Source: UBA5195 sp034432755 (GTDB lineage Bacteria; Chloroflexota; Anaerolineae; Anaerolineales; Villigracilaceae). From it: DNA of 64,000 nt. The stretch spans positions 3,637-67,636 of the forward strand of contig DAOUBQ010000074.1 in NCBI GenBank assembly GCA_034432755.1, given 5' to 3'. Shown piece by piece: positions 1-7,787 of this stretch. Both the position numbers and the translations under genes were made by a program. A model generated the notes under the pieces. The model was not told the origin of the DNA and searched no databases. It worked only from the letters and a program-made list of their open reading frames with translations. The stretch's first letter is position 1; each line of letters starts with the position of its first letter.

Positions 1-2
1 AG

Positions 3-395
3 ATTTCGGAAGTCTTCCAGAACCTGATTCAGAACGCCTACCGCGAACTGGACAAGGCGCATCGCACCCGCCAGGCCAACAAAAACCAAACCCAATCAGA
101 AGGCGCCTTCGGCGGGGCAAAAATCGTCGTCTCAACCGCGCTCGAAGAGGGGAAAATCAAGGTGCGGGTCAAGGACAACGTCCCCGGCGGGATTCCGACA
201 AAAATCCAGCCGCGCCTGTTCACCAGGCCGGTTTCCTCCCCTATTCAGGGCGAAGGCTCCGGGCTAGGGTTGTGGCTCAGCAAAATAATTATGGAGAGCA
301 TCGGCGGTGATATCCGCATCGAATATACCGGCATGCTCGGCACGACCATGCTGGTTGAAATTCCGCTGCCGAGCCGCGCAGAGGAGCGAATATGA
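3..395 (+). CDS. Sensor histidine kinase, C-terminal ATPase part (cut by window edge)
   Basis: Only the last 130 residues lie in the window. They form the GHKL ATP-binding domain of a histidine kinase: an N box (EVFQNLIQNAYREL), a G1-type motif (KDNVPGGIP) and a G2 box (GEGSGLGLWLSK), then a strand ending MLVEIPLPS. The protein would phosphorylate a partner response regulator; the sensor part lies upstream of the window. Its stop codon overlaps the ATG of the next small gene (ATGA type), and three receiver-domain genes follow, so this is a two-component locus. Family assignment is secure; signal and partner are unknown. Confidence 0.9.
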   Translation: MSEVFQNLIQNAYRELDKAHRTRQANKNQTQSEGAFGGAKIVVSTALEEGKIKVRVKDNVPGGIPTKIQPRLFTRPVSSPIQGEGSGLGLWLSKIIMESIGGDIRIEYTGMLGTTMLVEIPLPSRAEERI

Positions 396-541
396 TTCGC
401 ATCTTGGTTATTGATGATGAACCGCGCTGGACAGATGAAGCCCTGCAAGCCTATCAAGTGGGCGCCCTATATACACCCAAATCACTCAATCCCAGGCACT
501 TCGTGGCACAAATTCGGGAAGTCATGCCTGCCAGCGGCTAA
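392..541 (+). pseudogene. Internally deleted receiver domain (49 aa)
   Basis: The frame starts on an ATG overlapping the kinase stop and encodes 49 residues. The first part, MIRILVIDDEPRW, is the beta1 strand and acidic pocket of a receiver domain. The last part, LYTPKSLNPRHFVAQIREVM, looks like the end of one, with the T-P-K lysine region and helix 5. The middle, including the phospho-acceptor aspartate, is absent, yet the two ends are in frame. It is most simply the remnant of a response regulator after an in-frame deletion of about 70 codons. It might still be translated because of coupling to the kinase gene, but could not be phosphorylated normally. Confidence 0.6.
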
Positions 542-559
542 AATCGAGCAACGAATAGA

Positions 560-970
560 ATGGAGGGGCTTTTGGATCAACAAAAACATCATATCCTCAT
601 CGTTGACGACAACCCGGACTGGCAGTTGACGTTCAGGGGGGTCTTGAAATCTGCCGGGTTCGAGGTGACAACCGCTGCTTCGCGCGAAGAAGCCATCCAA
701 AAACTGGCTGCCGAACGATTCGACCTGGCCCTGCTCGACATCCGCCTGGATGAGAGCAACGAAAACGATAGTTCCGGCCTGGCACTGGCCGAGCAAATCA
801 GCCAGCGGTGGGACTGGATGAAGGTCATCATTGCCACCGGCTATACCAGCGACGAATTCATCCGCAAAGCCCTGACCCCCAAAGGCCGCAAGCGGCTAGC
901 CGTCGGGTTCGTTCAAAAGCAGGACGTGGGCAACCTGGCGAGAATAATTGCAAAGGCACTGGCGCAATGA
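560..970 (+). CDS. Stand-alone response regulator receiver
   Basis: A 136-residue single receiver domain. It shows the acidic pocket (ILIVDDN), the phospho-acceptor region (ALLDIRLDE), the conserved threonine region (IIATGYTS) and a late lysine (VQKQD). There is no output domain, so it would act by protein contact or phosphorelay. A small insertion follows the phosphorylation site (ESNENDSSG), shared with the receiver of the next gene, so the two are paralogues. Its stop overlaps the start of the next gene (ATGA), indicating translational coupling. Confidence 0.88.
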   Translation: MEGLLDQQKHHILIVDDNPDWQLTFRGVLKSAGFEVTTAASREEAIQKLAAERFDLALLDIRLDESNENDSSGLALAEQISQRWDWMKVIIATGYTSDEFIRKALTPKGRKRLAVGFVQKQDVGNLARIIAKALAQ

Positions 971-2562
971 ACCAACCCATGCGAGGCCGAATCCTTGTGG
1001 TAGATGACCTGCCCGATGTGCGCAATACGGTCATCGGCATCCTGCAAGATGAAGGTTACCTAACCCGCGCTGCCCGGTCGCGCCAGGAAGCCCTGTCTAT
1101 CCTGGAAAACGAACGATTCCATGTGGCCGTATTGGATGTACGGCTGGACGAAAGCGACGAAGACAACCAGGAGGGCATGGAACTGCTGGCCGAAATCAAC
1201 CAATCCTACCCAGCCATCACAGTCATCATGTTAACCGGCTACGCCGATGTCGACATGGTGCGAAAAGCGCTGCAGCCCATCAACGGCAAGCAGCCCGCTT
1301 ACAGCGTGGTACTGAAAAACGAGATGATGGGCCTGCCCAAAACCGTGCGCGGCGCATTTCAGCAATCCCTGCGGCTCAACCTCCAACTGGTCATCGAAGA
1401 CCCACAGGCTGCCATCGAACAACTCGCCGGGCAGGTTCGCTTCCCAGATGGAAAAGCCCCGCCCCCCGAAGATGCCGCTCTCCAAATCCGCGAAATTTTT
1501 TGCACACTGTTCTTCGAGTGCGAAAAAATCAACCTGCGGCAAATGCCGCAGGGTTTCAGCGGCGCAGCGGTATTTCAGGTAACGCCCACCTATCAGGGCA
1601 AGGGCGAGGGCCAGGGCGTAGTCGTCAAAGTTGGCAACCGGGGAGAAATCAGCGCGGAAATCAGCAACTACGACAAATACGTCAAAGGAATTGTAGGCAA
1701 CCACCGCATCCCCGAAGCCATGCGCAGCGCCCAAACCCGGCATCTTGGCGGAATCCTGTATTCCTTCATCGGCCTGGGCGGCCAGACCGAAAACTTCACC
1801 GGCTATTACCACCAGACGAACTTGTTAGATGACCTGCTGCCCGTCCTAAACAACCTGTACCACGAGACGCTCTTCCCGCTCAAAGACAAAACCGGGCGCA
1901 TGAAAGAAAATTGCGACTTGCGCGCCTTTTACATGCAGCACCTTCACCTGAACGAGGAAAAACTCCAGCGCATCGCTTCTGGAATCCACGAGGGGCAGGC
2001 AATCTTTTCCGAACGTGCCGATGGCACCTGGCAGTTTGGAACGGAAAGACTGCCCAATCCGCTGCACTACGCCAGGGGCGCGAGATTCCAGGTTGATAGC
2101 TTTTTCACCACCATTCACGGCGACCTGAACGGGCAAAATATCCTGCTCGACCCCAACCGCGCCACCTGGCTGATAGATTTCCTGACCACGACCGATGATG
2201 GACACATCTTGCAAGATTACGCCGCGCTGGAAACCGACCTGCGCTTTCGATTGATACCCAGGTCAGGAGTCACCCTGGATTCATTGCTAAAGTGGGCGCG
2301 CGTCTGCTTCGAGGGCAGCCTGCTAACCGCCCCACTTTCCGAAAGTGCTTACGACCATCCAGGCCTGTTCAAGGGTCATCGTATCATGCTGCGCATCCGC
2401 GCGCTGGCCGCCCAGACCACCGGATACCGCGAGCGCGCTTACCTGATTGCGTTGTTCTTCAACGCCTTGCGCGCCGCCACGTACCGCGAGGCAAGCGACT
2501 TCACCCGTAATCACGCGCTCTATTGCGCCGCCAAAATCGCCGACCGGCTGGTCAATTCCTGA
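967..2562 (+). CDS. Response regulator with C-terminal APH-like kinase-fold domain
   Basis: 531 residues; the ATG overlapping the previous stop is chosen because the receiver starts there. Residues about 7-140 are a receiver (ILVVDDLPD, VLDVRLDE, MLTGYAD). Residues about 175-530 look like an aminoglycoside-phosphotransferase/kinase fold: a loop GFSGAAVFQV, a strand with lysine GVVVKVG, a catalytic-loop-like FTTIHGDLNGQNILLD and a metal-binding-like TWLIDF. This most resembles the APH-like effector domain called TCAD9 in comparative work on multi-part conflict and signalling systems; that assignment is from memory. The coupled kinase and receivers upstream suggest phosphorylation-controlled output. 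A terminator hairpin follows. Confidence 0.75.
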   Translation: MNQPMRGRILVVDDLPDVRNTVIGILQDEGYLTRAARSRQEALSILENERFHVAVLDVRLDESDEDNQEGMELLAEINQSYPAITVIMLTGYADVDMVRKALQPINGKQPAYSVVLKNEMMGLPKTVRGAFQQSLRLNLQLVIEDPQAAIEQLAGQVRFPDGKAPPPEDAALQIREIFCTLFFECEKINLRQMPQGFSGAAVFQVTPTYQGKGEGQGVVVKVGNRGEISAEISNYDKYVKGIVGNHRIPEAMRSAQTRHLGGILYSFIGLGGQTENFTGYYHQTNLLDDLLPVLNNLYHETLFPLKDKTGRMKENCDLRAFYMQHLHLNEEKLQRIASGIHEGQAIFSERADGTWQFGTERLPNPLHYARGARFQVDSFFTTIHGDLNGQNILLDPNRATWLIDFLTTTDDGHILQDYAALETDLRFRLIPRSGVTLDSLLKWARVCFEGSLLTAPLSESAYDHPGLFKGHRIMLRIRALAAQTTGYRERAYLIALFFNALRAATYREASDFTRNHALYCAAKIADRLVNS

Positions 2563-2596
2563 CGCCCAAAAGCCCGATGAAGCCAAAAGAACGACA

Positions 2597-2625
2597 AAAG
2601 CCCCGCGCGTAGCGGGGCTTTCTTA
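2597..2625. terminator. Bidirectional terminator hairpin
   Basis: A 10-bp stem (AAAGCCCCGC / GCGGGGCTTT) with a short loop, followed by T-rich sequence, with an A-run on the other side. It lies between the convergent receiver-kinase gene and the minus-strand receiver gene and can serve both. Confidence 0.8.
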
Positions 2626-2639
2626 TTACAAAATCGAAC

Positions 2640-3005
2640 CTAAATCAGACCGATTTTCTTGAGCGATTGCTCCAGGGCATCCACCGTCACCGGCTTGACC
2701 AGGAAATCGCGGGCGCCCGCCTGCATGGCATTCGCGCGGGTTTGCGGCTGGTCATCTGAAGTACAAACAATCACCGGCACGTTAGTCAGGCGGGGTTCGC
2801 GGTTAGCGAAACTCAAGATGTCGAAACCGGTGACGCCAGGCATGTTGATATCTAAAAAAATCACATTCGGCGTTTCGGTCCGCAGGATTGCCATTGCCGG
2901 GCCAGGGCCATACGCCGGGCGGGCCTGCACGCCAAGCGCCTTCAACACCCGCACCAGAGAATCTGCTGTGGAGCGGTTATCATCAATCACAAGGGCGTTA
3001 ACCAT
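2640..3005 (-). CDS. Stand-alone response regulator receiver
   Basis: 121 residues, one receiver domain: acidic pocket ALVIDDN, phospho-acceptor FLDINMPG, threonine/serine region VIVCTSD and lysine FLVKPVT. CheY/PilH-like, with no output domain. Its start codon lies inside the end of the MoeA fusion gene (8-nt overlap), so translation is probably coupled to molybdenum cofactor genes on the same strand. The kinase that serves it is not evident; the kinase at the left edge is close but on the other strand. Confidence 0.88.
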   Translation of the reverse strand: MVNALVIDDNRSTADSLVRVLKALGVQARPAYGPGPAMAILRTETPNVIFLDINMPGVTGFDILSFANREPRLTNVPVIVCTSDDQPQTRANAMQAGARDFLVKPVTVDALEQSLKKIGLI

Positions 3006-5007
3006 TCTCTACCTCCGCAATGAGTGTTCCCATGATGCTCGTATCATACCCTGGCAGCGATTTTACAGCATTTTGGAATAATTGCGATTGCATTAACTCA
3101 AACAAAGGCCGCAACAATTCGCTTTCGGCATACATTTGTGGAATCACCAGGTCATAGCGTTCATGAAAAAGTGGCACAAAGTCCAGTTTCAGGGCTTGCG
3201 CCGCCGCCGGAATGCCCAGCCCACAATCGGCGCGGCCCGAAGCCACCGCCGCCGCCACGCCCAGGTGAGTATACTCTTCCTCGTCGTATCCGTGAACCTG
3301 ATTGGGCGTAATCCTTAACAAGTTCAAATGATAATCGAGCAACACTCTCGTCCCCGCCCCGCGCTGCCGGTTGATGAAGGTCACATCCTCCCGAATCAAA
3401 TCCTGCAAAGAACGGACTCCCTTTGGGTTGCCTCGCCGCACAATCAGCCCCTGCTCCCTGCGAACAAACCCCACCAACCGCACCGGAACGCCTGGCAGGT
3501 ATTGTTTCAGATACTTGAGATTGTATTCGCCGCTTTCCGGGTCGAGCAAGTGCGAGCCAGCCAGGTGCGCCTCGCCTCGTTTGAGCGCCACCAACCCACC
3601 CTGCGAGCCAACATTGGCCGAAACCAGCCGGCGGTCGTAATCAGAAAGATACTGCGCCAGCAAATCGAGAAGAACATCGTGCGAGCCAATGCAGAAAATG
3701 GTCTGCTCAATATCGCGCAACGGACGCATCAACTGCACGCGAACGGGTTCTCCCGCCTCCACGCCCTGCACGCCGCGCGGCAGCACCACCAGGCCATCGG
3801 CGCGCACCAGCGAGGTAATCACCCCTGCCCCGCGCGAAAGCGGCGCAGCCAGAGTCTTTTCACCCACTTTTCCAACCACCACCCGCACATAATCATCATC
3901 CCCCGGCGGCGAGACGGTTTTGCGGGTGATTTGGGCCGAAATCGCGAGCGGTTCGGCGGGGCGGCGCCCCAACCAGCGGGCAATCAGTTCCTCAACGAAA
4001 ATATCCACCGTCAGCGCGGCAGAGACCGGGTAGCCGGGGACACCGATGATGGGAATCATTTCATTACGAGCGTCGGCCTCGATACGCCGTTTCGCGGCTA
4101 CTCGACCTCCGGTATTGACCATCCCCAAAATGACCGGATGCCCCGGGCGGACGGCCACGCCATGCACCAGCAACTCACCCAGCGATTCAACCACGCGCGA
4201 GGAGAAATCCTCGCTCCCGGCAGAGGAACCGGCGTTGAGCAGCACCAGGTCGCAGGTTTGGGCGGCATCGCTTACGCGCGCGCGAATGGCTTCAAAATCG
4301 TCTTTTGTAATCGGAAAACGCACCGGCTCTGCGCCCATCGCTTTAATTTGAGCCGCCATCACCAGCGAGTTGTATTCCAAAATGTCGCCGGGCTTAAGTT
4401 CCGCGCCGATTGGCACGAGTTCCGTACCGGTTGGCAAGAGAGCCACGCGCGGACGGCGCGCCACCGTCACCGAAACATGCCCGGCGGCGGCCATTGCACC
4501 CAGGTCGTAGGGTTTCAGGGCGTGCCCGGCCGGCAAAACCAGTTGGGTTGCCACAATATCCTCCCCCAGCGGGCGGACGTGGCTCCAGGGCGTCACCGAG
4601 GCGCGAATCCGAATCGCCGCCGGTTGGCGCGGGTTGGGGGCAATCTGGCCCTGTTCATCAAGCGGTTCAACGTTTTCAATGGGAATGACCGCATTGGCCC
4701 AATCGGGCAGGGGGTCGCCGGTATCCAGGTAGGCGGCTTGCGGCCCGAAGCGCAGCGTCAGCGGGTTCGAGGGCATGGCCCCCGCTGTGGCTTCGGCGCG
4801 GACGGCGAAACCATCCATCGCGCTGGCGTGGTAATGCGGCGAAGATTGAAGCGCCCAAACCGGCTCGGCCAACACGCGACCCAGGGCGTTTTCATCGAGC
4901 AGGATGGTTTCCGTGCCAAGCACTTGCCACAAACCGGCTTCGCGCAGGGCGGTTTCGAGACGTTTTTTGGCCTCGGAAAGAGGAATATCATGGAGATAGA
5001 CAGACAT
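2998..5007 (-). CDS. MoeA-type molybdopterin molybdenumtransferase fused to a periplasmic-binding-protein-like domain
   Basis: 669 residues from the ATG at 5007. Residues about 1-405 are MoeA: SAMDGFAVRAE in domain I, AGSSAGSEDF and GMV in the catalytic MoaB-like domain, GVPGYPVSA near the active site. Residues about 420-669 are a type-2 binding-protein-like domain (GSHDVLLDLLAQYL, GSQGGLVALKRGEAHLAGSH, NRQRGAGTR), the COG1910 type seen fused to MoeA or to ModE-like proteins. MoeA inserts molybdenum into MPT-AMP; the fused domain may sense molybdate or tungstate. A second, unfused MoeA lies directly upstream, so the two may differ in metal or cofactor. Confidence 0.9.
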   Translation of the reverse strand: MSVYLHDIPLSEAKKRLETALREAGLWQVLGTETILLDENALGRVLAEPVWALQSSPHYHASAMDGFAVRAEATAGAMPSNPLTLRFGPQAAYLDTGDPLPDWANAVIPIENVEPLDEQGQIAPNPRQPAAIRIRASVTPWSHVRPLGEDIVATQLVLPAGHALKPYDLGAMAAAGHVSVTVARRPRVALLPTGTELVPIGAELKPGDILEYNSLVMAAQIKAMGAEPVRFPITKDDFEAIRARVSDAAQTCDLVLLNAGSSAGSEDFSSRVVESLGELLVHGVAVRPGHPVILGMVNTGGRVAAKRRIEADARNEMIPIIGVPGYPVSAALTVDIFVEELIARWLGRRPAEPLAISAQITRKTVSPPGDDDYVRVVVGKVGEKTLAAPLSRGAGVITSLVRADGLVVLPRGVQGVEAGEPVRVQLMRPLRDIEQTIFCIGSHDVLLDLLAQYLSDYDRRLVSANVGSQGGLVALKRGEAHLAGSHLLDPESGEYNLKYLKQYLPGVPVRLVGFVRREQGLIVRRGNPKGVRSLQDLIREDVTFINRQRGAGTRVLLDYHLNLLRITPNQVHGYDEEEYTHLGVAAAVASGRADCGLGIPAAAQALKLDFVPLFHERYDLVIPQMYAESELLRPLFELMQSQLFQNAVKSLPGYDTSIMGTLIAEVENG

Positions 5008-5014
5008 AAGCAAT

Positions 5015-6262
5015 TTACATCAGAAACACTTGCACCACTTCCCCGGCGCTAATTCCATTGGCGTCGGGGTGAATTTTGACCAGGCCATCGGCGGCGGCCA
5101 GGGTAAAGATGAGATTGGATTTGCCAAAGATGGGTTCGGCCAGCCACTCTTCGGCTTCGCTGCCGCTCCGCTCAGAGCGTGTTAACCGAACCGGCCACCA
5201 GTCCTCGCGCCCGGCCTGCGAGGCCAGGTTGACCGTCAGCCGGGCAGAAATGCTGGCCCTGGGCCGCTCAAGCGGCAGGCCAAGCAGTTTTTCGATGACC
5301 GGCGCCACGAACAGATAGCCATTCACCAGCGCGCTAACCGGGTTGCCGGGCAGGCCAATCACCGCTTTGCCATTGCACGCGCCCAAAATGGTCGGTTTGC
5401 CTGGTTTGGTGTTAATTCCATGCACCAGCACGCCCGGTTTGCCCAGCGTATCAATCACCTGGGAGGTCATATCGCGGGTAGAGGCGGAGGAGCCAGCGGT
5501 GATAACCACCACGTCGCATTCGGCCAGGGCTTTTTGGGCAGCAGCCTGCAGGGCGGCGAAATCATCCGGCAGGATGCCGTAATAAACCGCCTGCCCGCCA
5601 GAACGCTGAATCAGCGCTGCCAGGGTGTGCGCGTTGATGTCGCGTACCTGGCCGGGGGCGGGGGCCTGTTCTGCTGGGATGACTTCATCGCCAGATGAGA
5701 TGAGTCCGACTTTTACCTTGTTGACTACGCGCAAATTGGTGATTCCGAGCGCCATCAGGCCACCGATTTCGGCGGGCCGCAGCAGGGTTCCGCGCCGAAT
5801 GACAATTTGCCCGGCTGAAACATCCTCGCCCACCCGAATCAGGTTCTCACCATCGGCCACAGCGCGCAAGAGTTCGATTTCGTCCCCGGCCTGTTGGGTG
5901 TATTCCAGCATGACAACTGCGTCGGCCCCAGCGGGGAGCATTCCGCCGGTGTGGATGAGGGCGCATTCGCCAGGGTGAATCGTAAAAGACGGGGCCGCGC
6001 CCATCGGGACCTCCCCCGCCAGTTTCAGATACCCCGGCAGAGAGTCGGAGGCGCCGAAGGTATCACGCGCCCGAACGGCATAGCCATCCACCGTTGAACG
6101 GGGAAATTCGGGGAGCGGATGCGGAGCGAGTACGTCTTCAGCCGTCACCCGTCCCAGGGCGGTGGATGTTTCGATAACGGTCGCCTGACGCAGTGGGGTC
6201 AGTTCGGAGAGCAGTTTCTCGCGGGCAGAATCGGGGGGGAGCAGGGTCAGAAATTCGGGCAT
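5015..6262 (-). CDS. moeA: Molybdopterin molybdenumtransferase MoeA
   Basis: 415 residues, the normal MoeA length. It shows STVDGYAVRARD (domain I/III active-site region), HTGGMLPAGADAVVMLE, ITAGSSASTRDMTSQVID in the MoaB-like domain, and GLPGNPVSALV. It catalyses insertion of molybdate into adenylylated molybdopterin. It lies 7 bp upstream of the MoeA fusion gene and is presumably in the same minus-strand operon. No good ribosome-binding site is visible: the leader right before the ATG consists of four heptamer repeats (6267-6294), so the native leader may have been altered. Confidence 0.93.
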   Translation of the reverse strand: MPEFLTLLPPDSAREKLLSELTPLRQATVIETSTALGRVTAEDVLAPHPLPEFPRSTVDGYAVRARDTFGASDSLPGYLKLAGEVPMGAAPSFTIHPGECALIHTGGMLPAGADAVVMLEYTQQAGDEIELLRAVADGENLIRVGEDVSAGQIVIRRGTLLRPAEIGGLMALGITNLRVVNKVKVGLISSGDEVIPAEQAPAPGQVRDINAHTLAALIQRSGGQAVYYGILPDDFAALQAAAQKALAECDVVVITAGSSASTRDMTSQVIDTLGKPGVLVHGINTKPGKPTILGACNGKAVIGLPGNPVSALVNGYLFVAPVIEKLLGLPLERPRASISARLTVNLASQAGREDWWPVRLTRSERSGSEAEEWLAEPIFGKSNLIFTLAAADGLVKIHPDANGISAGEVVQVFLM

Positions 6263-6266
6263 GAGT

Positions 6267-6294
6267 CAGTAATCAGTGAACAGTGAGCAGTGGA
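6267..6294. repeat. Four CAGTRAN-type heptamers in the moeA leader
   Basis: Four in-phase heptamers, CAGTAAT CAGTGAA CAGTGAG CAGTGGA, five bases upstream of the moeA start. They belong to the same family as the 50-unit array at 13289-13642, so this is a second, short copy. Confidence 0.85.
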
Positions 6295-6320
6295 GAGTTT
6301 TCAGGAGTGAAGTCAAATCA

Positions 6321-7202
6321 TCAGCGCAGCCAGAAGGTGATGGTGATGAGGTAAACGGTGAGTCCAAAGACGAGGGTGGCGGCGATGTTGAGGGCGCTCC
6401 AGACGGGTTTTGCGCCCTCGGCGATGTTGCGCAGCATGAGAATCTGCCAGGCGGCAATCGGCAGGGTGAGCAGGGCCGGCCAGGTCAACGCAAAGGGGAC
6501 GCCCAAAAAGGGCAACACCGCCAGAAAAAAATAAGCAACGATAAGCAGGCCGTTGTGAATGGGAACGGCTCTCTGCCAGGAGAGCCGCATGAGCAAAACA
6601 CGCCGACCGTATTTGAGATGGTCAGGATATTGCTCAAAAGAAGTTGCTAATTGCCAGGCCAGGGCCAGCAGGAAGAGTGGGAAGGTGAAACCGGTCAGAA
6701 AAGGGTGCAGGTCGGGAAAGACCATGAGGAAGGAGATGGCCGGGGTGAGAACGGCCAGCAAAAAGGCGGTGACCACTTCCCCAATGCCGCGCTCAACCAG
6801 GTGGACAGGGGGGACGGCCAGAGACAGGCAAAGCAACAGGTATAAGACGAAGAGCAAGGCATCGTTGAGCGGCAAGCGGCCCTGCCGGTAGAGCAGAAAG
6901 GCCAGCAAAGCGGCAGCGCCAATAAAGGCGGCGCTGACGGTCAACAGCAGGGGACGCAAGGCTTCGCGCTGCTGGCGGGTTTCGCCAGGGAGAATCGGTT
7001 CATTGGGCGGGCGAAAGTATTCAACCAGCAGGCTAGAGGCGGCCAGGAGAAACAGGAGAGAGAGTCCGCCCGCAATTTGAGCAAGTGGATTCAACAGGCC
7101 ACCGAGGTAGCGGGCAATCCCCAAGCCAAGGCCATAGGTCAGCAGGGCCAACAAGAGGTAGACCGGGCGAGTGAGACGCAGGAGAGCGGTGAGTGAGGGC
7201 AT
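6321..7202 (-). CDS. UbiA-superfamily-like membrane protein (degenerate prenyltransferase motifs)
   Basis: 293 residues, about eight or nine hydrophobic helices. The start LLRLTRPVYLLLALLTYGLG resembles UbiA/MenA/ChlG prenyltransferases. The first Asp-rich motif position reads VEYFRPPNEPILPGE, keeping the N-E-P..P-x-G part seen in ChlG-like proteins but lacking the N-D-x-x-D aspartates. The second motif region reads YPDHLKYGRRVLLMRLSWQRA. It is probably a UbiA-fold protein with altered or lost prenyl-diphosphate binding. It is 3 bp downstream of the DinB-like gene. The 58 bp before moeA carry the heptamer repeats. Function not assigned. Confidence 0.6.
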   Translation of the reverse strand: MPSLTALLRLTRPVYLLLALLTYGLGLGIARYLGGLLNPLAQIAGGLSLLFLLAASSLLVEYFRPPNEPILPGETRQQREALRPLLLTVSAAFIGAAALLAFLLYRQGRLPLNDALLFVLYLLLCLSLAVPPVHLVERGIGEVVTAFLLAVLTPAISFLMVFPDLHPFLTGFTFPLFLLALAWQLATSFEQYPDHLKYGRRVLLMRLSWQRAVPIHNGLLIVAYFFLAVLPFLGVPFALTWPALLTLPIAAWQILMLRNIAEGAKPVWSALNIAATLVFGLTVYLITITFWLR

Positions 7203-7205
7203 AGG

Positions 7206-7682
7206 TCAGGCTTCGAGCAATTTGCGCAGGTCGCGCAGGTGAATCTGGTTGTGGCGGTAAACCATTTTGACCATTTCGGCCAGGGTAGTGAAGCCGAGGA
7301 AGGGATGGCGGCCTTGTTTTTGCAGGTCAGATTCAGTGAACGAAGTAACCAGGGCGGTCATTTCGGCGCGGACGGCGCGGAATTGTTCGAGCAATTCGGC
7401 AGGGGTGAGTTGGCGGGTTTTTTCTTGCTGGCTTGCGTTGTAGCGGTCAATGTCGAAGTCTTCCGAGGCGCCAGGGCCGCCGGCGCGGATGGTATCGAAC
7501 AGGTTCAAAAATCCCTGTTCCGCCGTCACAAAGTGCGCCAAGACGCTGCGTACCGTCCACTGAGCACCTTCAGTATAGACGAGGGTTTGCCACTGTTCAG
7601 AAGCGAGAGACTCGAAGAAAGCGGCGGTTTTTTGGCCTTCGGAGGTGAGACGTTCGGCGAGAAATGCGGGGGTATCGGGCAT
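7206..7682 (-). CDS. DinB-like four-helix-bundle protein
   Basis: 158 residues from the ATG at 7682 (MPDTPAFLAERL). The pattern of a helical bundle with W-T-V-R-S-V-L-A-H at helix 2, then F-D-I-D-R-Y-N and a late HNQIHLRDL matches the DinB/YfiT family, where three histidines bind a metal; here H71-type (LAHF) and the final H-x-x-x-H are present. Members are often metal-dependent hydrolases or thiol transferases in the bacillithiol/mycothiol sense, but the substrate cannot be told. It is part of the minus-strand group SDR, DinB, UbiA-like, moeA. Confidence 0.75.
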   Translation of the reverse strand: MPDTPAFLAERLTSEGQKTAAFFESLASEQWQTLVYTEGAQWTVRSVLAHFVTAEQGFLNLFDTIRAGGPGASEDFDIDRYNASQQEKTRQLTPAELLEQFRAVRAEMTALVTSFTESDLQKQGRHPFLGFTTLAEMVKMVYRHNQIHLRDLRKLLEA

Positions 7683-7722
7683 GAGAAGTCTCCAAAACGT
7701 GAAGCAAATTGACCTTTGAGTG

Positions 7723-7761
7723 CTCTGCAAAAAGACCCACCACCACAAAAGACATGAAGTA
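7723..7761 (-). repeat. Dispersed repeat fragment (CTTCGTGTCCTTTGTGG family)
   Basis: Read on the minus strand this segment matches the segment at 11620-11658 at most positions (TACTTCATGTCTTTTGTGG versus TACTTCGTGTCCTTTGTGG, then a shared GGGTCTTTTTGCAG-like part). Other copies are at 14983-15020 and 20021-20060. It has no coding content. Confidence 0.6.
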
Positions 7762-7787
7762 TATACAGGAATTCTGAGCAGTCGCTT

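Noticed and set aside
3328..5052. A long open plus-strand frame (about 570 codons)
   Set aside because: It lies opposite the MoeA fusion gene, has low-complexity Arg/His/Gln-rich composition and no family features; it is a by-product of GC-rich coding on the minus strand.
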